From JAPKZH01 sp963715635 (GTDB lineage: Bacteria; Acidobacteriota; Aminicenantia; Aminicenantales; UBA4085), in contig OY970261.1 in assembly GCA_963715635.1 (NCBI GenBank), positions 1,364,001 to 1,428,000 on the forward strand: a stretch of 64,000 bases of DNA. Direction: 5' to 3'. The notes under the pieces were generated by a model. It was given only the letters and a program-made list of their open reading frames with translations. It did no database searches and was not told where the DNA came from. A program made the translations under genes and the position numbers. This document shows, in pieces, positions 32,414 through 42,700 of the stretch (positions are counted from its first letter, which is position 1; each line of letters begins with the position of its first letter).

Positions 32414-33043
32414 CTATCTTAACGAAAATTGTAGCCCCAATCCGAAGACGATGGAACTCTGGTTGAGGTTGGTCAAGTCGCCCGAAATCTCTTGGTTTCC
32501 GACAAGGTCGGATATCGTCCAGGAGCCTTGGCTTTGGATGATACGGAATCTTGCTTCGAGAACGAGGGCTACGCTTCGGCCTAAAGCAATTTCCAAGCCG
32601 GCCCCGATATGATAGACGACGGCGTTGTTCAATTTTTCCGTGATGCGAAATCCGATGCTCTCCCAATTTCCGGTGACTTGAGAATCGAGACTGAATTGAT
32701 GGATGGAATACCCCGCGCCCAGAACGATAAAAGGCGTGAATTGTTCGCCAGGAAGAGGGAACTGCCCTTTGAGGCCGATTTCCAAGGGCAGAACGGCAAG
32801 CGTTCCTTTGCTCAAGCCGTCGGCCGACCCCTCGACCGAAAATTGATATCGAACGCTGCTGAGTTCGATAGCAAAGTTTTTATGAAGATCAAGCGTCAGG
32901 TTGGCTCCATAAGCAAAGGCCTGGCCATAATTTTTTTCCATGGCACGTGCGTAGCCTCCAAGAATGCCGATATGGACCGCCGCTTGGCACCATCCAACTG
33001 CCCCCAGGATGAGAAGAAAAGCCGATAGCGCGACTCTTTTCAT
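32414..33043 (-). CDS. Outer-membrane beta-barrel protein
   Basis: A 209-residue barrel of about eight strands with a cleavable signal peptide (MKRVALSAFLLILGAVGWCQ, then A). It resembles OmpA/porin-family small barrels; HIGILGGYARAMEKNYGQAF is the first strand pair, and FIVLGAGYSIHQFSL and SIVFGLGLQFSLR (ending in Arg after Leu) are others. No periplasmic domain is present, so it is not an OmpA-type anchor. The function, pore or receptor, is unknown. It overlaps the hydantoinase B stop by one base (TAATG), so the two are translated as a couple. Confidence 0.75.
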   Translation of the reverse strand: MKRVALSAFLLILGAVGWCQAAVHIGILGGYARAMEKNYGQAFAYGANLTLDLHKNFAIELSSVRYQFSVEGSADGLSKGTLAVLPLEIGLKGQFPLPGEQFTPFIVLGAGYSIHQFSLDSQVTGNWESIGFRITEKLNNAVVYHIGAGLEIALGRSVALVLEARFRIIQSQGSWTISDLVGNQEISGDLTNLNQSSIVFGLGLQFSLR

Positions 33044-34620
33044 TATTTCTCCTTTCGTTTCTTCCGTCCGTAGCCGCCTCCGCCGGGTGTTTCGATGCGC
33101 AGCACATCGCCCGGCTGGACATGAAAGTTGACCTTGGATTTCAGGACAATTTTCTTCCCTCCGGAAAACAGAGTATTTTTTCCAGGGGCGCCCGGCCGGC
33201 CTCCCTGCAAACCGTAGGGGGAGAATTTCCTTCGCTCCGACATGATCGTGACTTGGGTGGGAATCGAGAATTCATATTCCCGGACAATCCCATCGCCCCC
33301 CGGGTTCATGCCCCGTCCTCCAGAGCCTGTTCGGAGCGAATATCTCCGGATGCGGAGCGGCAGGTAATTCTCCAAGGCTTCCAGGGGAGTGTTCAGCGAA
33401 TTCGTCATATGCGTATGGACCCCGCTCAGGCCCGCGTTCTCCCGGCTGGCGCCCATGCCGCCGCCGATCGTCTCATAATAGGCAAACGGTTTGCCTTTCC
33501 GAAGGTCATAGCCGCCAAAGGCCACGTTGTTCATCGTGCCCGAGCTCGCTGCGGGAATTTTGTCCGGCAAGGCTTTGGCCAGGGCGCCAAGAAGGACGTC
33601 CACGATCCGCTGGGACGTTTCGACATTGCCGGCCGCCGTCGCGGCGGGATGCTGTGCGCTGACGACCAAGCCGGGCGGGGCGATGATCTTAAGCGGGCGC
33701 ATGAGACCCGTGTTGAAAGGGATATCCTCTTCGATCAGGGAACGGAAAACATAAAGGACGGCCGAGAACGTAACGGCCGAGTTGGCATTCACGCTTCCCT
33801 TAACCTGAGGAGAGGAGGCGCTGAAATCGATGACGGCCCGGCTTCCCCGGACGCGGATTTGAGCTGCGATCTTGACGGGGGCATCGGAGATGCCGTCATC
33901 ATCCAGATAATCGGAGAAGGCATACGTTCCATCAGGAATTTCTTGGATCGTTTCTCTCAGGAATTTCTCTGTATAATCCTGGATGAGGTCCGCGTAGCGT
34001 AGGATTTTGCCGAGGCCATACTTGTGGACCGCTTCTCGGGTTCTTTGTTTTCCTATTTCGCTGGCCGCGATCTGGGCGAGAAGGTCTCCCTTGCGCTCAT
34101 CAGGAGTGCGCACGTTGGCCAGGATTAGGTGAAGGATATCTTCATCCAAGCGGCCTTTGCGGACCAGCTTGATCGGAGGCAGGATCAACCCTTCCTGGAA
34201 AATCTCAGTCGCCAGCGGCATGCTGCCCGGCGTCATCCCCCCCACATCCGAGTGATGGGCCCGGTTGGCGGCAAAAAATGCCAGCCTCTTCCCGAAAAAA
34301 ACGGGGGAGATGCAGGTGATATCGGGGAGGTGAGTCCCTCCTTGATATGGGTCGTTAAGAATGACAAGGTCCCCTTCGTCGAAAGTCATCGCCTTTATCG
34401 CGGCCTGGACGGAAAGGGGCATTGCCCCGAGGTGGACCGGGATGTGGGACCCCTGGGCCAGAGTTTCCCCTTTGTAGTTAAAAAGGGCGCAGGAGTAGTC
34501 TTTCCTTTCTTTGATATTGGGGGATAGGGCCGTCCGACCGAGCACGGCGCCCATCTCTTCGGAAATAGAGACAAAAATATTCTTGAAAATCTCGAGTTCG
34601 ATCGGGTCGAATGCCTTCAT
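33043..34620 (-). CDS. hyuB: Hydantoinase B / oxoprolinase subunit
   Basis: HyuB, the second subunit of ATP-dependent N-methylhydantoinase / 5-oxoprolinase / acetone-carboxylase-like enzymes. The 525 residues start MKAFDPIELEIFKNIFVSIS EEMG, a family hallmark. Next come APLSVQAAIKAM-type and VILNDPYQGGTHLPDIT, then a GGGMGASRENAGLSGVHTHM TNS segment, and VKPGD-like ends (GDVLRIETPGGGGYG). With HyuA it makes an active cytoplasmic complex hydrolysing a cyclic amide with ATP. It lies 6 bases after hyuA. The exact substrate cannot be told from sequence. Confidence 0.92.
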   Translation of the reverse strand: MKAFDPIELEIFKNIFVSISEEMGAVLGRTALSPNIKERKDYSCALFNYKGETLAQGSHIPVHLGAMPLSVQAAIKAMTFDEGDLVILNDPYQGGTHLPDITCISPVFFGKRLAFFAANRAHHSDVGGMTPGSMPLATEIFQEGLILPPIKLVRKGRLDEDILHLILANVRTPDERKGDLLAQIAASEIGKQRTREAVHKYGLGKILRYADLIQDYTEKFLRETIQEIPDGTYAFSDYLDDDGISDAPVKIAAQIRVRGSRAVIDFSASSPQVKGSVNANSAVTFSAVLYVFRSLIEEDIPFNTGLMRPLKIIAPPGLVVSAQHPAATAAGNVETSQRIVDVLLGALAKALPDKIPAASSGTMNNVAFGGYDLRKGKPFAYYETIGGGMGASRENAGLSGVHTHMTNSLNTPLEALENYLPLRIRRYSLRTGSGGRGMNPGGDGIVREYEFSIPTQVTIMSERRKFSPYGLQGGRPGAPGKNTLFSGGKKIVLKSKVNFHVQPGDVLRIETPGGGGYGRKKRKEK

Positions 34621-34626
34621 GAAGAT

Positions 34627-36615
34627 TTATTCCTTGTGAATGACGAGGTTCAGATATCCGTCCACCCGGAGCTTGAATCCCGGCGGCAGAAATGTCGTGG
34701 AGCCGAAATCGATGAAGAGGGCCGGCCCCCGCAAACGAATTCCCGGCGTAAGCAAGGACCTGTCATAGACCGCGCCCGGATGCTTTTTCCCTTTAAAATA
34801 AATAGGCTGCCTTTTGAGAAGAGCTGATTCCGATGGGGCCTTAGGCATGGGAGCTTTTTGTATCCTGATTTTTTGGCTGATTCCCCGGGCATTGAGCCGG
34901 AGATTGACGATTTCCACCTGCCCCTGCGGGTGATCGTAGGAATAGAGCTTTTTGTGCTGCCGATGGAAACGAGCAAGCAAGCTCGTGTATGAAGTCTTGC
35001 GATAGGGCATGGTGATTTCGTAAGACTGACCCAGATAACGAAGGTCCAGAAAGCGCTCCAAGACGATCGCCTGCGGGGCAAACCCGTCCTCTTGGAGATC
35101 CTTCAGACCGCGACGCTCCAGCCCGGCAAAGAGCCGTTCCAGATCCTTTACCTGAATCTGGTCGATGGCCTTGAGGATCGACCGGGAATAATCTTTGACC
35201 GAGTCGGCCAGGAGGAGCCCGAAGGCCGAAAGGACGCCGGCGTTTTTGGGGACGATCACGCTTTTCATCCGAAGGTGGGCAGCCATTTCGGCGGCGTGCA
35301 TGCCGCCGGCGCCGCCGAAGGAAAAGAGGGCAAAATCCCTTGGGTCATAGCCGCGCTCGACGGAAATGACCCGGATCGCCTTTTCCATGTTGGCGTTGGC
35401 GATATCGATGATTCCCTGGGCCGTTTCGGGTGTCGATTTTCTAATTTTGGCCGCGATTTTCTTAACGGCTTCGAAGCTTCGTTCGGGATAGATTTTCATT
35501 TTGCCGCCCAGAAAGAACTCCGGGTCGATCCTTCCCAGGACCAGGTTGGCATCCGTGACGGTCGGCCAATCTGCTTTTCCATAGCAGGCAGGCCCGGGAT
35601 CCGCCCCGGCGCTTTGGGGGCCGACGCGGAGTGATCCGCCTTTATCGATATGGGCGATGGACCCCCCTCCGGCGCCGACCGAATGGATATCGATGATCGG
35701 CAAGCGGACAGGGAACTCACCGATGGCGTTCTCGCTCGTTCGACGAATCCGCCCTTCGATCAAGGAGACATCCGTGGATGTGCCTCCCATATCAAAACTG
35801 ACGATTTTTTGAAACCCGGCTGCCTTGGCTATGTACAACGATGCCACGACGCCTCCGGCTGGTCCCGACAAAGCCGTCCGGATCGGCTCTATCTTGGCCT
35901 TTGCCGCCGATATGTAACCCTCGTTCGACTGCATGATCTTGAGATCGGCCCTTTGGAGTTTTTTCTCGAGCAGGCCCAAATACTGGTTGAGAATCGGCAT
36001 CAAGTAGGCGTTGACGGCGGTTGTCGAGGTTCTTTCGTACTCGCGATATTCGGGGAGGATCTGGCTGGAAACTGACGCTAAGATTCCGCGTTTCCTCAAC
36101 TCCTGATAGACGGCGTTTTCGTTGGCGGGGTTGGCATAGGAATTGATGAGGGAAACAGCCGCAGCCTCGATTCCACGGGATTCGATTTTGTCGATGATCT
36201 TTTGGATGTCAAGGGTGTCGGGGGACTTTTCGATCTGTCCCGCAACTGTGGTGCGCTCTTCGAGTCCAAAGCAAAGCCGGCGGCCGACGATGGGATGCCG
36301 ACGTTCGCCTTTGAGGCTGTAGAGGTTTCGCCTTGTCTGGCGGCCGATAAAAAGAATATCCTCAAATCCTTTTGTCGTGATCAGGGCGATCCGGGCCCCT
36401 TTCCGCTCCAGCAAGGCATTGGTGGCGACGGTGGTCCCATGGATGATGATAAGCCGCAAGCCATGGCCGAGAAATTCTCCGACGCCTTCGATGATGGCTA
36501 ACGAAGGATTGATAGGCGTCGAGGGAACTTTTTTGGTGGTCATTGCCCCGCGTTCAAAAATGACAAAGTCGGTGAATGTCCCGCCCGTATCGACGCCGAT
36601 CCGAATCTCGCGCAT
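34627..36615 (-). CDS. hyuA: Hydantoinase A / oxoprolinase subunit
   Basis: HyuA, a 662-residue ATP-binding subunit with the actin-like fold. IGVDTGGTFTDFVIF at the N-terminus is the phosphate-1 motif, GTTVATNALLERKG is the second hallmark, and VSFDMGGTSTDVSLIEGR and GGSIAHIDKGGSLRVGP are the later ATP-site loops. FALFSFGGAGGMHA closes the nucleotide pocket. It pairs with HyuB directly downstream. ATG 36615 lacks a clear ribosome site. The preceding FmdB zinc ribbon and RidA genes read in the same direction, which fits a compact operon handling imine or cyclic-amide intermediates (inference). Confidence 0.92.
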   Translation of the reverse strand: MREIRIGVDTGGTFTDFVIFERGAMTTKKVPSTPINPSLAIIEGVGEFLGHGLRLIIIHGTTVATNALLERKGARIALITTKGFEDILFIGRQTRRNLYSLKGERRHPIVGRRLCFGLEERTTVAGQIEKSPDTLDIQKIIDKIESRGIEAAAVSLINSYANPANENAVYQELRKRGILASVSSQILPEYREYERTSTTAVNAYLMPILNQYLGLLEKKLQRADLKIMQSNEGYISAAKAKIEPIRTALSGPAGGVVASLYIAKAAGFQKIVSFDMGGTSTDVSLIEGRIRRTSENAIGEFPVRLPIIDIHSVGAGGGSIAHIDKGGSLRVGPQSAGADPGPACYGKADWPTVTDANLVLGRIDPEFFLGGKMKIYPERSFEAVKKIAAKIRKSTPETAQGIIDIANANMEKAIRVISVERGYDPRDFALFSFGGAGGMHAAEMAAHLRMKSVIVPKNAGVLSAFGLLLADSVKDYSRSILKAIDQIQVKDLERLFAGLERRGLKDLQEDGFAPQAIVLERFLDLRYLGQSYEITMPYRKTSYTSLLARFHRQHKKLYSYDHPQGQVEIVNLRLNARGISQKIRIQKAPMPKAPSESALLKRQPIYFKGKKHPGAVYDRSLLTPGIRLRGPALFIDFGSTTFLPPGFKLRVDGYLNLVIHKE

Positions 36616-36677
36616 GGCTAGAATGATATTTTTATCTCTCGCTCGCCAAAAATCAAGGAATTCGTAGAAGGGATGAT

Positions 36678-36896
36678 TTATTTACAAGTGGCGCAGGATT
36701 TGCTCGAGCAGGAGGCGCACCCGGCTGAGCTCGTCTTGATGCGGCTCGCCCCTCCGCCGATTCCGAAGGCGGAGAAAAGCTTCTGAAGGTCCGTGCTGCC
36801 GCAGGATTCGCAGCGGATCGCCTTCTCCTGGCCCAGGCGGACCAATGCTTCGAAACGTTTTCCGCACGCTTTGCAGATAAACTCGTAGAGCGGCAT
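36678..36896 (-). CDS. FmdB-family zinc ribbon protein
   Basis: A 72-residue protein with MPLYEFICKACGKRFEALV and CESCGSTDLQKLFSAFGIGG, the two CxxC pairs of the FmdB/RapZ-type regulatory zinc ribbon. A serine-cysteine tail (CASCSSKSCATC) may bind a second metal. Such small proteins occur next to amidase and formamidase genes and are thought to regulate or mature them. It lies 62 bases before hyuA in the same direction. A small upstream ribosome site (ggatgccgctc region) is poor, but composition is coding. Confidence 0.8.
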   Translation of the reverse strand: MPLYEFICKACGKRFEALVRLGQEKAIRCESCGSTDLQKLFSAFGIGGGASRIKTSSAGCASCSSKSCATCK

Positions 36897-36960
36897 CCCT
36901 CAATATTTTAAGCCAGCGAGGTTTCTAAGTCCACCCCGCGTCTGAAATTGACCCGGGCCC

Positions 36961-37428
36961 TTATTTCAAAATCGCGATGACCTCAATCTCAACTTTGACA
37001 TCCCTGGGCAGCCGGGCCACCTGGACGGCCGCCCGGGCGGGGAAGGGCGTCTTGAAGAATTCCGCATAGACCTTGTTCATAGCGGCAAAGTCATTCATGT
37101 CCTGGAGAAAGACCGTAGCCTTGACGACATTGTCTAGAGAGGTCCCCGCAGCTTCCAGCACGGCGCTGACGTTTTTTAGCACCTGGCGTGTCTGGTCTTC
37201 GATGCCGCCTGTATCGAGCTGCCCGGTCTGAGGAACAATCGGGATTTGGCCGGAGCAGAATACAAATCCATTCGCCACAATTCCCTGGGAATAGGGGCCG
37301 ATGGCCTGCGGTGCTTTGTCGGTCTTCACTTCTTTTTTCATCTCTTCACTCCTTTGTGAGGCGGACAGGGCTTTGGCAGCCAAGACAGAGGCCGCGCCTA
37401 TGGCGATCAAGGCGTCTCGTCGTTTCAT
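36961..37428 (-). CDS. RidA-family (reactive intermediate deaminase) protein with an N-terminal export-like leader
   Basis: A RidA/YjgF/UK114-family deaminase that hydrolyses reactive enamine/imine compounds. KAPQAIGPYSQGIVANGFVF followed by CSGQIPI is the family N-terminus and FPARAAVQVARLPRDVKVEI then EVIAI contains the substrate Arg (PARAAV). The long form has a leader (MKRRDALIAIGAASVLAAKA) with twin Arg and a hydrophobic core. An internal ATG at 37341 (MKKEVKTDK) has caaaggagtgaagag directly before it, a much better ribosome site than that of ATG 37428. Two products, exported and cytoplasmic, are therefore possible. It begins 19 bases after pbpC's stop. Confidence 0.88.
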   Translation of the reverse strand: MKRRDALIAIGAASVLAAKALSASQRSEEMKKEVKTDKAPQAIGPYSQGIVANGFVFCSGQIPIVPQTGQLDTGGIEDQTRQVLKNVSAVLEAAGTSLDNVVKATVFLQDMNDFAAMNKVYAEFFKTPFPARAAVQVARLPRDVKVEIEVIAILK

Positions 37429-37447
37429 CCTTCGCCCTACTCAAAAA

Positions 37448-39718
37448 TTAAGATATCACGAGGATTTTCACGGGGCGGCTGTCCATCGTCCCGCTCTTGA
37501 GCAGTACCCGTGCCCTAATTGTATAAGAACCGGGGCTGAGATTCCAGCTCAGGGATAGGGGGTAGCGGCAGTCTCCGATTTTTTGATCGTTGACCCACCA
37601 TTCGATCCATGGCGTGCCGTACGGATCTCCCACGGACGCTTTCAGCTGAATGGCTTGATAATTGCGGCGGAGCACGGGATCCATTTTGAAAATATCGCCG
37701 TCCTGGGGAAAGGCGACCGTGACGCCTGAGGAATAACGCTTGGCATTGACCTCAAAAGCAGCTGTCGTCACGCGGTCATTTTTGTGGGGCAATGGGCAGG
37801 CGGTTCGGGGTTCGGTCCCCGGGATAAAGATCTCTTCGATCGTGCCGGGGCATTGGGGAGAGGGGAGCTTCCCCGAGAGCGGGCAGATTGACGCGTGCAC
37901 CAGGTTTTTCGGCTCTCGGAATTCTTGATTTTTGCTGCGGCCCGAAACGAGCAGCATGATGTCTTTAAAAAGAGGCCCGGCTCCGGTTATGCCGGAGACA
38001 TTATGCATCGGCTTGCCGTCAAAATTGCCGGCCCAGACGCCGATGGTAAAATCGGGCGTATATCCGATCGTCCAATTGTCCCTAAAATCCTTCGAGGTCC
38101 CTGTTTTTGCCGCGACAGGGAAAGGAAAATTGAGGGGCGAGTAGTATCCAAACGTGGGGACGCGGGCATCCTTATCCGCGAGAATATGGGTAATGATGTA
38201 AGCTACTTCTGGCGAAAAAATGCGTCGGTGTCCTTGATCTGGCGTGAGCGAAAACACTCGGCCGTCCTTTTGAATACATTTTTGAATGGACCGTTCCTTC
38301 AGGAACAGGCCTTCGCGGGCCAGCGTGGAATAGGCGCGGGTGAGTTCGAGCAACGTCACCTCCCCGTTCCCCAAAGTCAGGCCGACGCCGTAGAATCCCG
38401 GGGATTTTTGCAGGCTGGCAAATTCCAGGTCTTTCAGTCGCCGGAAAAGAAGGTCCGGGCCGAGCGTTTGCAGGATGGCTACGGCCGGAATATTGTAAGA
38501 ACTGGCCAGGGCGCTTCTCAGCCGGATCGGCCCGTGGAATTTTTCGTCGTAATTCTCCGGCGCGAAATTCCCCTCAAGGGTCAAAAACTGGGTGGGCACA
38601 TCCTCGATGACGGTCGCCGCTGACATCCCTTTCTCGAGAGCCAGGGCATAGGTCAAGGGCTTGAGTGTCGATCCGGGCTGGCGCAGCGAAAGGGTGCCGT
38701 TGACCTGGCCGTCGCTCCTTTCCTCAAAAAAATCTTTGGAGCCGGCCATGGCCAGGATTGAGCCCGTGGCATTGTCCAGGACTAGGGCGGCGCCGTTGGT
38801 GATACCTCTTTTTTCCAAAAGGCTCAGATGGTTTTTGAGCAGCGTCTCGATTTTTTCCTGAAGGGAATAGTCCAGCGTGGTCTGGATGACGGACAGCTGC
38901 CTCCGTTTTTCCCCGGTGATTTGGGCCAGGATGTAATCGCAGAAATGGGGGGCTTTGAATTTTTCTTGGGCCGAGCGAAGCCCGAGCTTTTCCCCGGCCG
39001 CGCGTTCCATTTTTTCTCGATCGATTGAACCGAGCTTCGCCATTCTGCCGAGCAGCTCTTTCTGCCGCTCGTTGACCGCGGATAGATTCCTGTAGGGATT
39101 CATAAGGGAGGGGGAGCGGGGAATGGCTGCCAGAAAAGCGGCTTCCGCCAGGCTCAGGTCGGAGGCCGGCTTATCGAAGTAAAGACGGGAAGCGGCTTCG
39201 ATTCCATAGGCCTGGTTTCCGTAAGAGATGCGGTTGAGATACTGGACCAGAATGTCCGGTTTGGACAAGGTGTGCTCGAGGCGGACGGCCAGCCAAGCCT
39301 CAAGGATTTTCGAAAACAGATTGCGTCGGAAATGATAGATATTTCGGACGACCTGCTGAGTGATCGTCGAAGCTCCGGAAACGATCTTTTGACTGTGAAG
39401 GTTCTGGAGAAAGGCCCTGGCGATGGCATAAAAGTTGACTCCCGGATGAACGAAATAGTGCCTGTCCTCGGAGGCAAGGGTGGCCTGGAGAAGGAAAGGG
39501 GATATTTCCGTAAGGCGGACCCACCGACATCTCCCTCCTTCGTCTGAGAGGACTTCGCGAAGAGGTTCGCCGTTCCGGTCTGTGATAAGGAGCGATATCA
39601 CTGGTCCTGGATTTAGCCTTTTCTGGGAGATCGGCAGGTAAAAAGAGCCGAAAAATAAAAGCAGAATAGCACAGGCACAAAGGACCAGATAGAGGAGACG
39701 CTTCTTCTTGTTCTTCAC
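37448..39718 (-). CDS. pbpC: Penicillin-binding protein 1C (PbpC)
   Basis: A bifunctional peptidoglycan glycosyltransferase/transpeptidase of 756 residues, anchored in the inner membrane by an N-terminal helix (LYLVLCACAILLLFFGSF). The GT51 domain (about 55-235) has ASEDRHYFVHPG and GASTITQQVVRN. The transpeptidase domain has Ser350-Thr-Leu-Lys in RQPGSTLKPL, SxN in SSYNIPAVA and KTG in AAKTGTSKDFRD. A C-terminal BiPBP_C beta domain (about 660-756) ends the chain. It overlaps the alpha-2-macroglobulin gene by 4 bases (ATGA). This is the classic bacterial alpha-2-macroglobulin/PBP1C pair. Confidence 0.95.
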   Translation of the reverse strand: MKNKKKRLLYLVLCACAILLLFFGSFYLPISQKRLNPGPVISLLITDRNGEPLREVLSDEGGRCRWVRLTEISPFLLQATLASEDRHYFVHPGVNFYAIARAFLQNLHSQKIVSGASTITQQVVRNIYHFRRNLFSKILEAWLAVRLEHTLSKPDILVQYLNRISYGNQAYGIEAASRLYFDKPASDLSLAEAAFLAAIPRSPSLMNPYRNLSAVNERQKELLGRMAKLGSIDREKMERAAGEKLGLRSAQEKFKAPHFCDYILAQITGEKRRQLSVIQTTLDYSLQEKIETLLKNHLSLLEKRGITNGAALVLDNATGSILAMAGSKDFFEERSDGQVNGTLSLRQPGSTLKPLTYALALEKGMSAATVIEDVPTQFLTLEGNFAPENYDEKFHGPIRLRSALASSYNIPAVAILQTLGPDLLFRRLKDLEFASLQKSPGFYGVGLTLGNGEVTLLELTRAYSTLAREGLFLKERSIQKCIQKDGRVFSLTPDQGHRRIFSPEVAYIITHILADKDARVPTFGYYSPLNFPFPVAAKTGTSKDFRDNWTIGYTPDFTIGVWAGNFDGKPMHNVSGITGAGPLFKDIMLLVSGRSKNQEFREPKNLVHASICPLSGKLPSPQCPGTIEEIFIPGTEPRTACPLPHKNDRVTTAAFEVNAKRYSSGVTVAFPQDGDIFKMDPVLRRNYQAIQLKASVGDPYGTPWIEWWVNDQKIGDCRYPLSLSWNLSPGSYTIRARVLLKSGTMDSRPVKILVIS

Positions 39719-42700
39719 TTCACAATTTTCACCACTTGCTCGGTGCTCCTGCCGAAGACTTCGGGTGCATACATTTCCTCGGCCTTTGTCCCCGGCAACA
39801 TAAACTGTCCTGGGGTCAGGGCCCGGGCCATGTAGCGGTGCGTGTGAATACCGGCGCTCAGGGAATCGGCGAAAAGCAGGACCCGGTTATCATGCATCTC
39901 GATATGGTTGAAGCCTTCCCACCAATATCCGTCGCTCTCCTTGTCAAGCGCTTCAAGCTTTCTCTGTTGCTCTTCGCTTTCAATCAGAAAGGTCGGGTTG
40001 ACGGCTTCCATACCGGCCGGCAGCGGATCTTCGACCACCACGAACAGGCTTTCCTTGGGGATGACGATCTGGAGCGTAACGACCACAAGCGAACCGGCTT
40101 TGACGAATTCTAGCGGTTTCCCCTCCAGGGTAGAAATTGACTTATAAACGGCGAGTCCTTCGTCTCTCGGCTCGACTTTCTGTCGGGGGGCATACGTGAA
40201 CCGCGTGCCGTAATAGAGAATTCCCGGGCCTTGTTTTTCGAACCTGAGGGCAAACGTCTTGCCGGGTTTAAATTCGGACAGGCCGGTTGCGGCCTGGGCC
40301 ACTTGCGTCGCGGACTTGAAGATTTCCTTGAGAAGAATTTTCTTCGCTAAACGGATCTCGATTGTAAAGTCCGGTTTGGTTTTTTCCCGCTCCCCGTAGA
40401 AAGCATTAAGGGCATAGAACACGAAAAAATTTTCCTCGGTGGAATGCCAATGGCCGGCTTTTCTTTTTTCGACAAGCCATCTCGCCGCAGCCGGGAGAAG
40501 AGGATGGTCCTGTCCGACTTCGATCAGGCTTTGGAGGATCATCGCCGTCGTCCGAGTATTCGAGGAATAGATCCAATTCAACCCCAGATCTTCCTCTTCT
40601 TCGAAATGGGCATCTGCAGGAGTGACCTTGATTGTATTCATGAACTCCTGAATGAGGGTATTTTGGGCGCTCAAGGCCCCTTTTCCCGAATGAAGGGCCT
40701 TCAGCAGAAGCGACCGGCCAAATAGCGAAAGGGAGTCCCGCTCTTGGAACAATCGTTCGGCATAGGCGGATTCCGGTCGGCCGAAGAGGGCCAAGTCATA
40801 GAGGGCAAAAGCTTGAAGGGTTTTCAGGCTGCGGACGGTGCAGGGATAGTCGAGCGTGCTCGGCTTGGCCTGAAGCAGGCTCCTGAGATAGTTCATGGAA
40901 TTCGCCAGCCGGACCTTGTCGATATCATAGCCCGCCTCTTGGGCCTTCAACAGGGCGAAAACGGCATAGCAAGATACGAAAGGAGACTCGTACGAAGAAT
41001 CTGGCCAAAGGCCGAACCCGCCCTTGTCTTTTTGACAGCTATAAACTTCTGTGAGAGTGCTCTGGACCAGCTTGTTAATCTCTTTGGAGCCCAGAGGGCT
41101 GAGCTTGAAATCCTGGATGACCTGGCGAGCGACGATAAAAGGCAAAACTCCGGAAAGCCGCTGTTCCAGGCATAAGTAGGGATAATCGGCCAGGTATTCT
41201 ATGGAGCCCTTAAGCCCCGTGATCGCGGAGGCGGCGGCCAGGACCTCGATTTTGCTTTCTGCCGGATAAATCGTCTCGGGAATGGAGACCGTTTCTTCCC
41301 TTGATTCGCCGGCTTGGTCGAAGGTGGCGACCGTCTCTAAAGGCCTGGGAAGCTCCACGGGTATCGTCGTCTCCAGCCCATCGGAGTCTTGTCCCATTTT
41401 CGCCCGAAAGGCGAGGACGGCTTTTCCCGGATGATCGGCTTCAAAAGAGAAAAGGATTTCTTTTTGTTCGCCGGGCGGCAGCGGGAATTCCTGAAGATTT
41501 TTGCTGTCTTGGAGAATGATGCCCTTGGCCTCTACGCTGAGTTGGACGTTTCCTTTTTGAGGGGAATTGTTGTTGATCAACACTCCCGCTTGAAATTTGT
41601 CCCCCACCCGAGCGAACCTGGGGGCCGATGGAAGAAGAAGAATCGGTTTGGACACTTGGACCGGCAATTCATTTTGGCCGAAGCGGGAGTCTTTCGTCTG
41701 GGCGATAACCATAATGCGAAAGGTTGTCAGGTTGTCCGGAAGTGCGAATTGAATCGATGCTTCGCCTTTCTCGTCCGTGAGCACCGAAGGGTTCCAGTAG
41801 GCCGTAGATTTGAACGTGCCGCGGAGCTCGACCTCAGCCAGGCTCATCGGTGCCGCCATCATCGCCGCCCCGCCCCCGCCGACGTTTTCTCCCTTTTCTC
41901 CATATTGTCTCTGGCCGACGACATGGATGCGCGTTTCCGATGTTTGCACAGATAGATATTTTCCAGCATAGAACGCGTTGAACAGGTTCGGGGTCTGGTA
42001 GCCGATAAGGTTCAAAACGCCGACATCGACGACGGCCACGGCCAGGGAGGCCTGGGCCCCGTTTTTTTGGATATCCTTGACCTTGAGGCGGAGCGTGACA
42101 TTATCCCTGGGTCTAAAGCTTTTTTTGTCGGCCGCAATATCCACGGAGAGCCGTTTTTCTGAGGGATCGACTTTGAGGTTGAGGTAACCAATCTTAAAGG
42201 ACGGTTTCCCGATGTCCTGGTTCTCGCCAGGGGCCGCTTTTGAAGACCGTCCCTGGACGAGAAGCACAGACACGTAAATGTTAGGGATCGCCTCCGGAGT
42301 GATGGGGATCTCGATCTGGCTCGTGCTGCCCTGAATCTCGAGGACCTGGGCCTGCATGATCATTTCTCGCTCTATCGTCACCAGGGCTTTGGCCCGCTCA
42401 TAGGGGGATTTGACCAGGATTCTGGCTTTTTCGCCGGGCTTATAATTATCGCTGTCGGCGACGAGCTCCAGAGAGTCATCATCTTTGCGCTCCCAAGGGA
42501 CATAGTCTTTTCCGGTGACATAGAGATACGTCGATGTGATGATTTTGTTTTTCCGGTTGTCCTGGCCTTCTGCGGAGAGAACGTAGAACCCCGATTTTTC
42601 GGGCTCAAAGGCAATTTCCACGGGATCATTTTTTGTCGACACTTGCTGGGAACCGGCTTCGGCATCCACCTTTTCCGAGACCCATTTGAACCGGCCGCCG

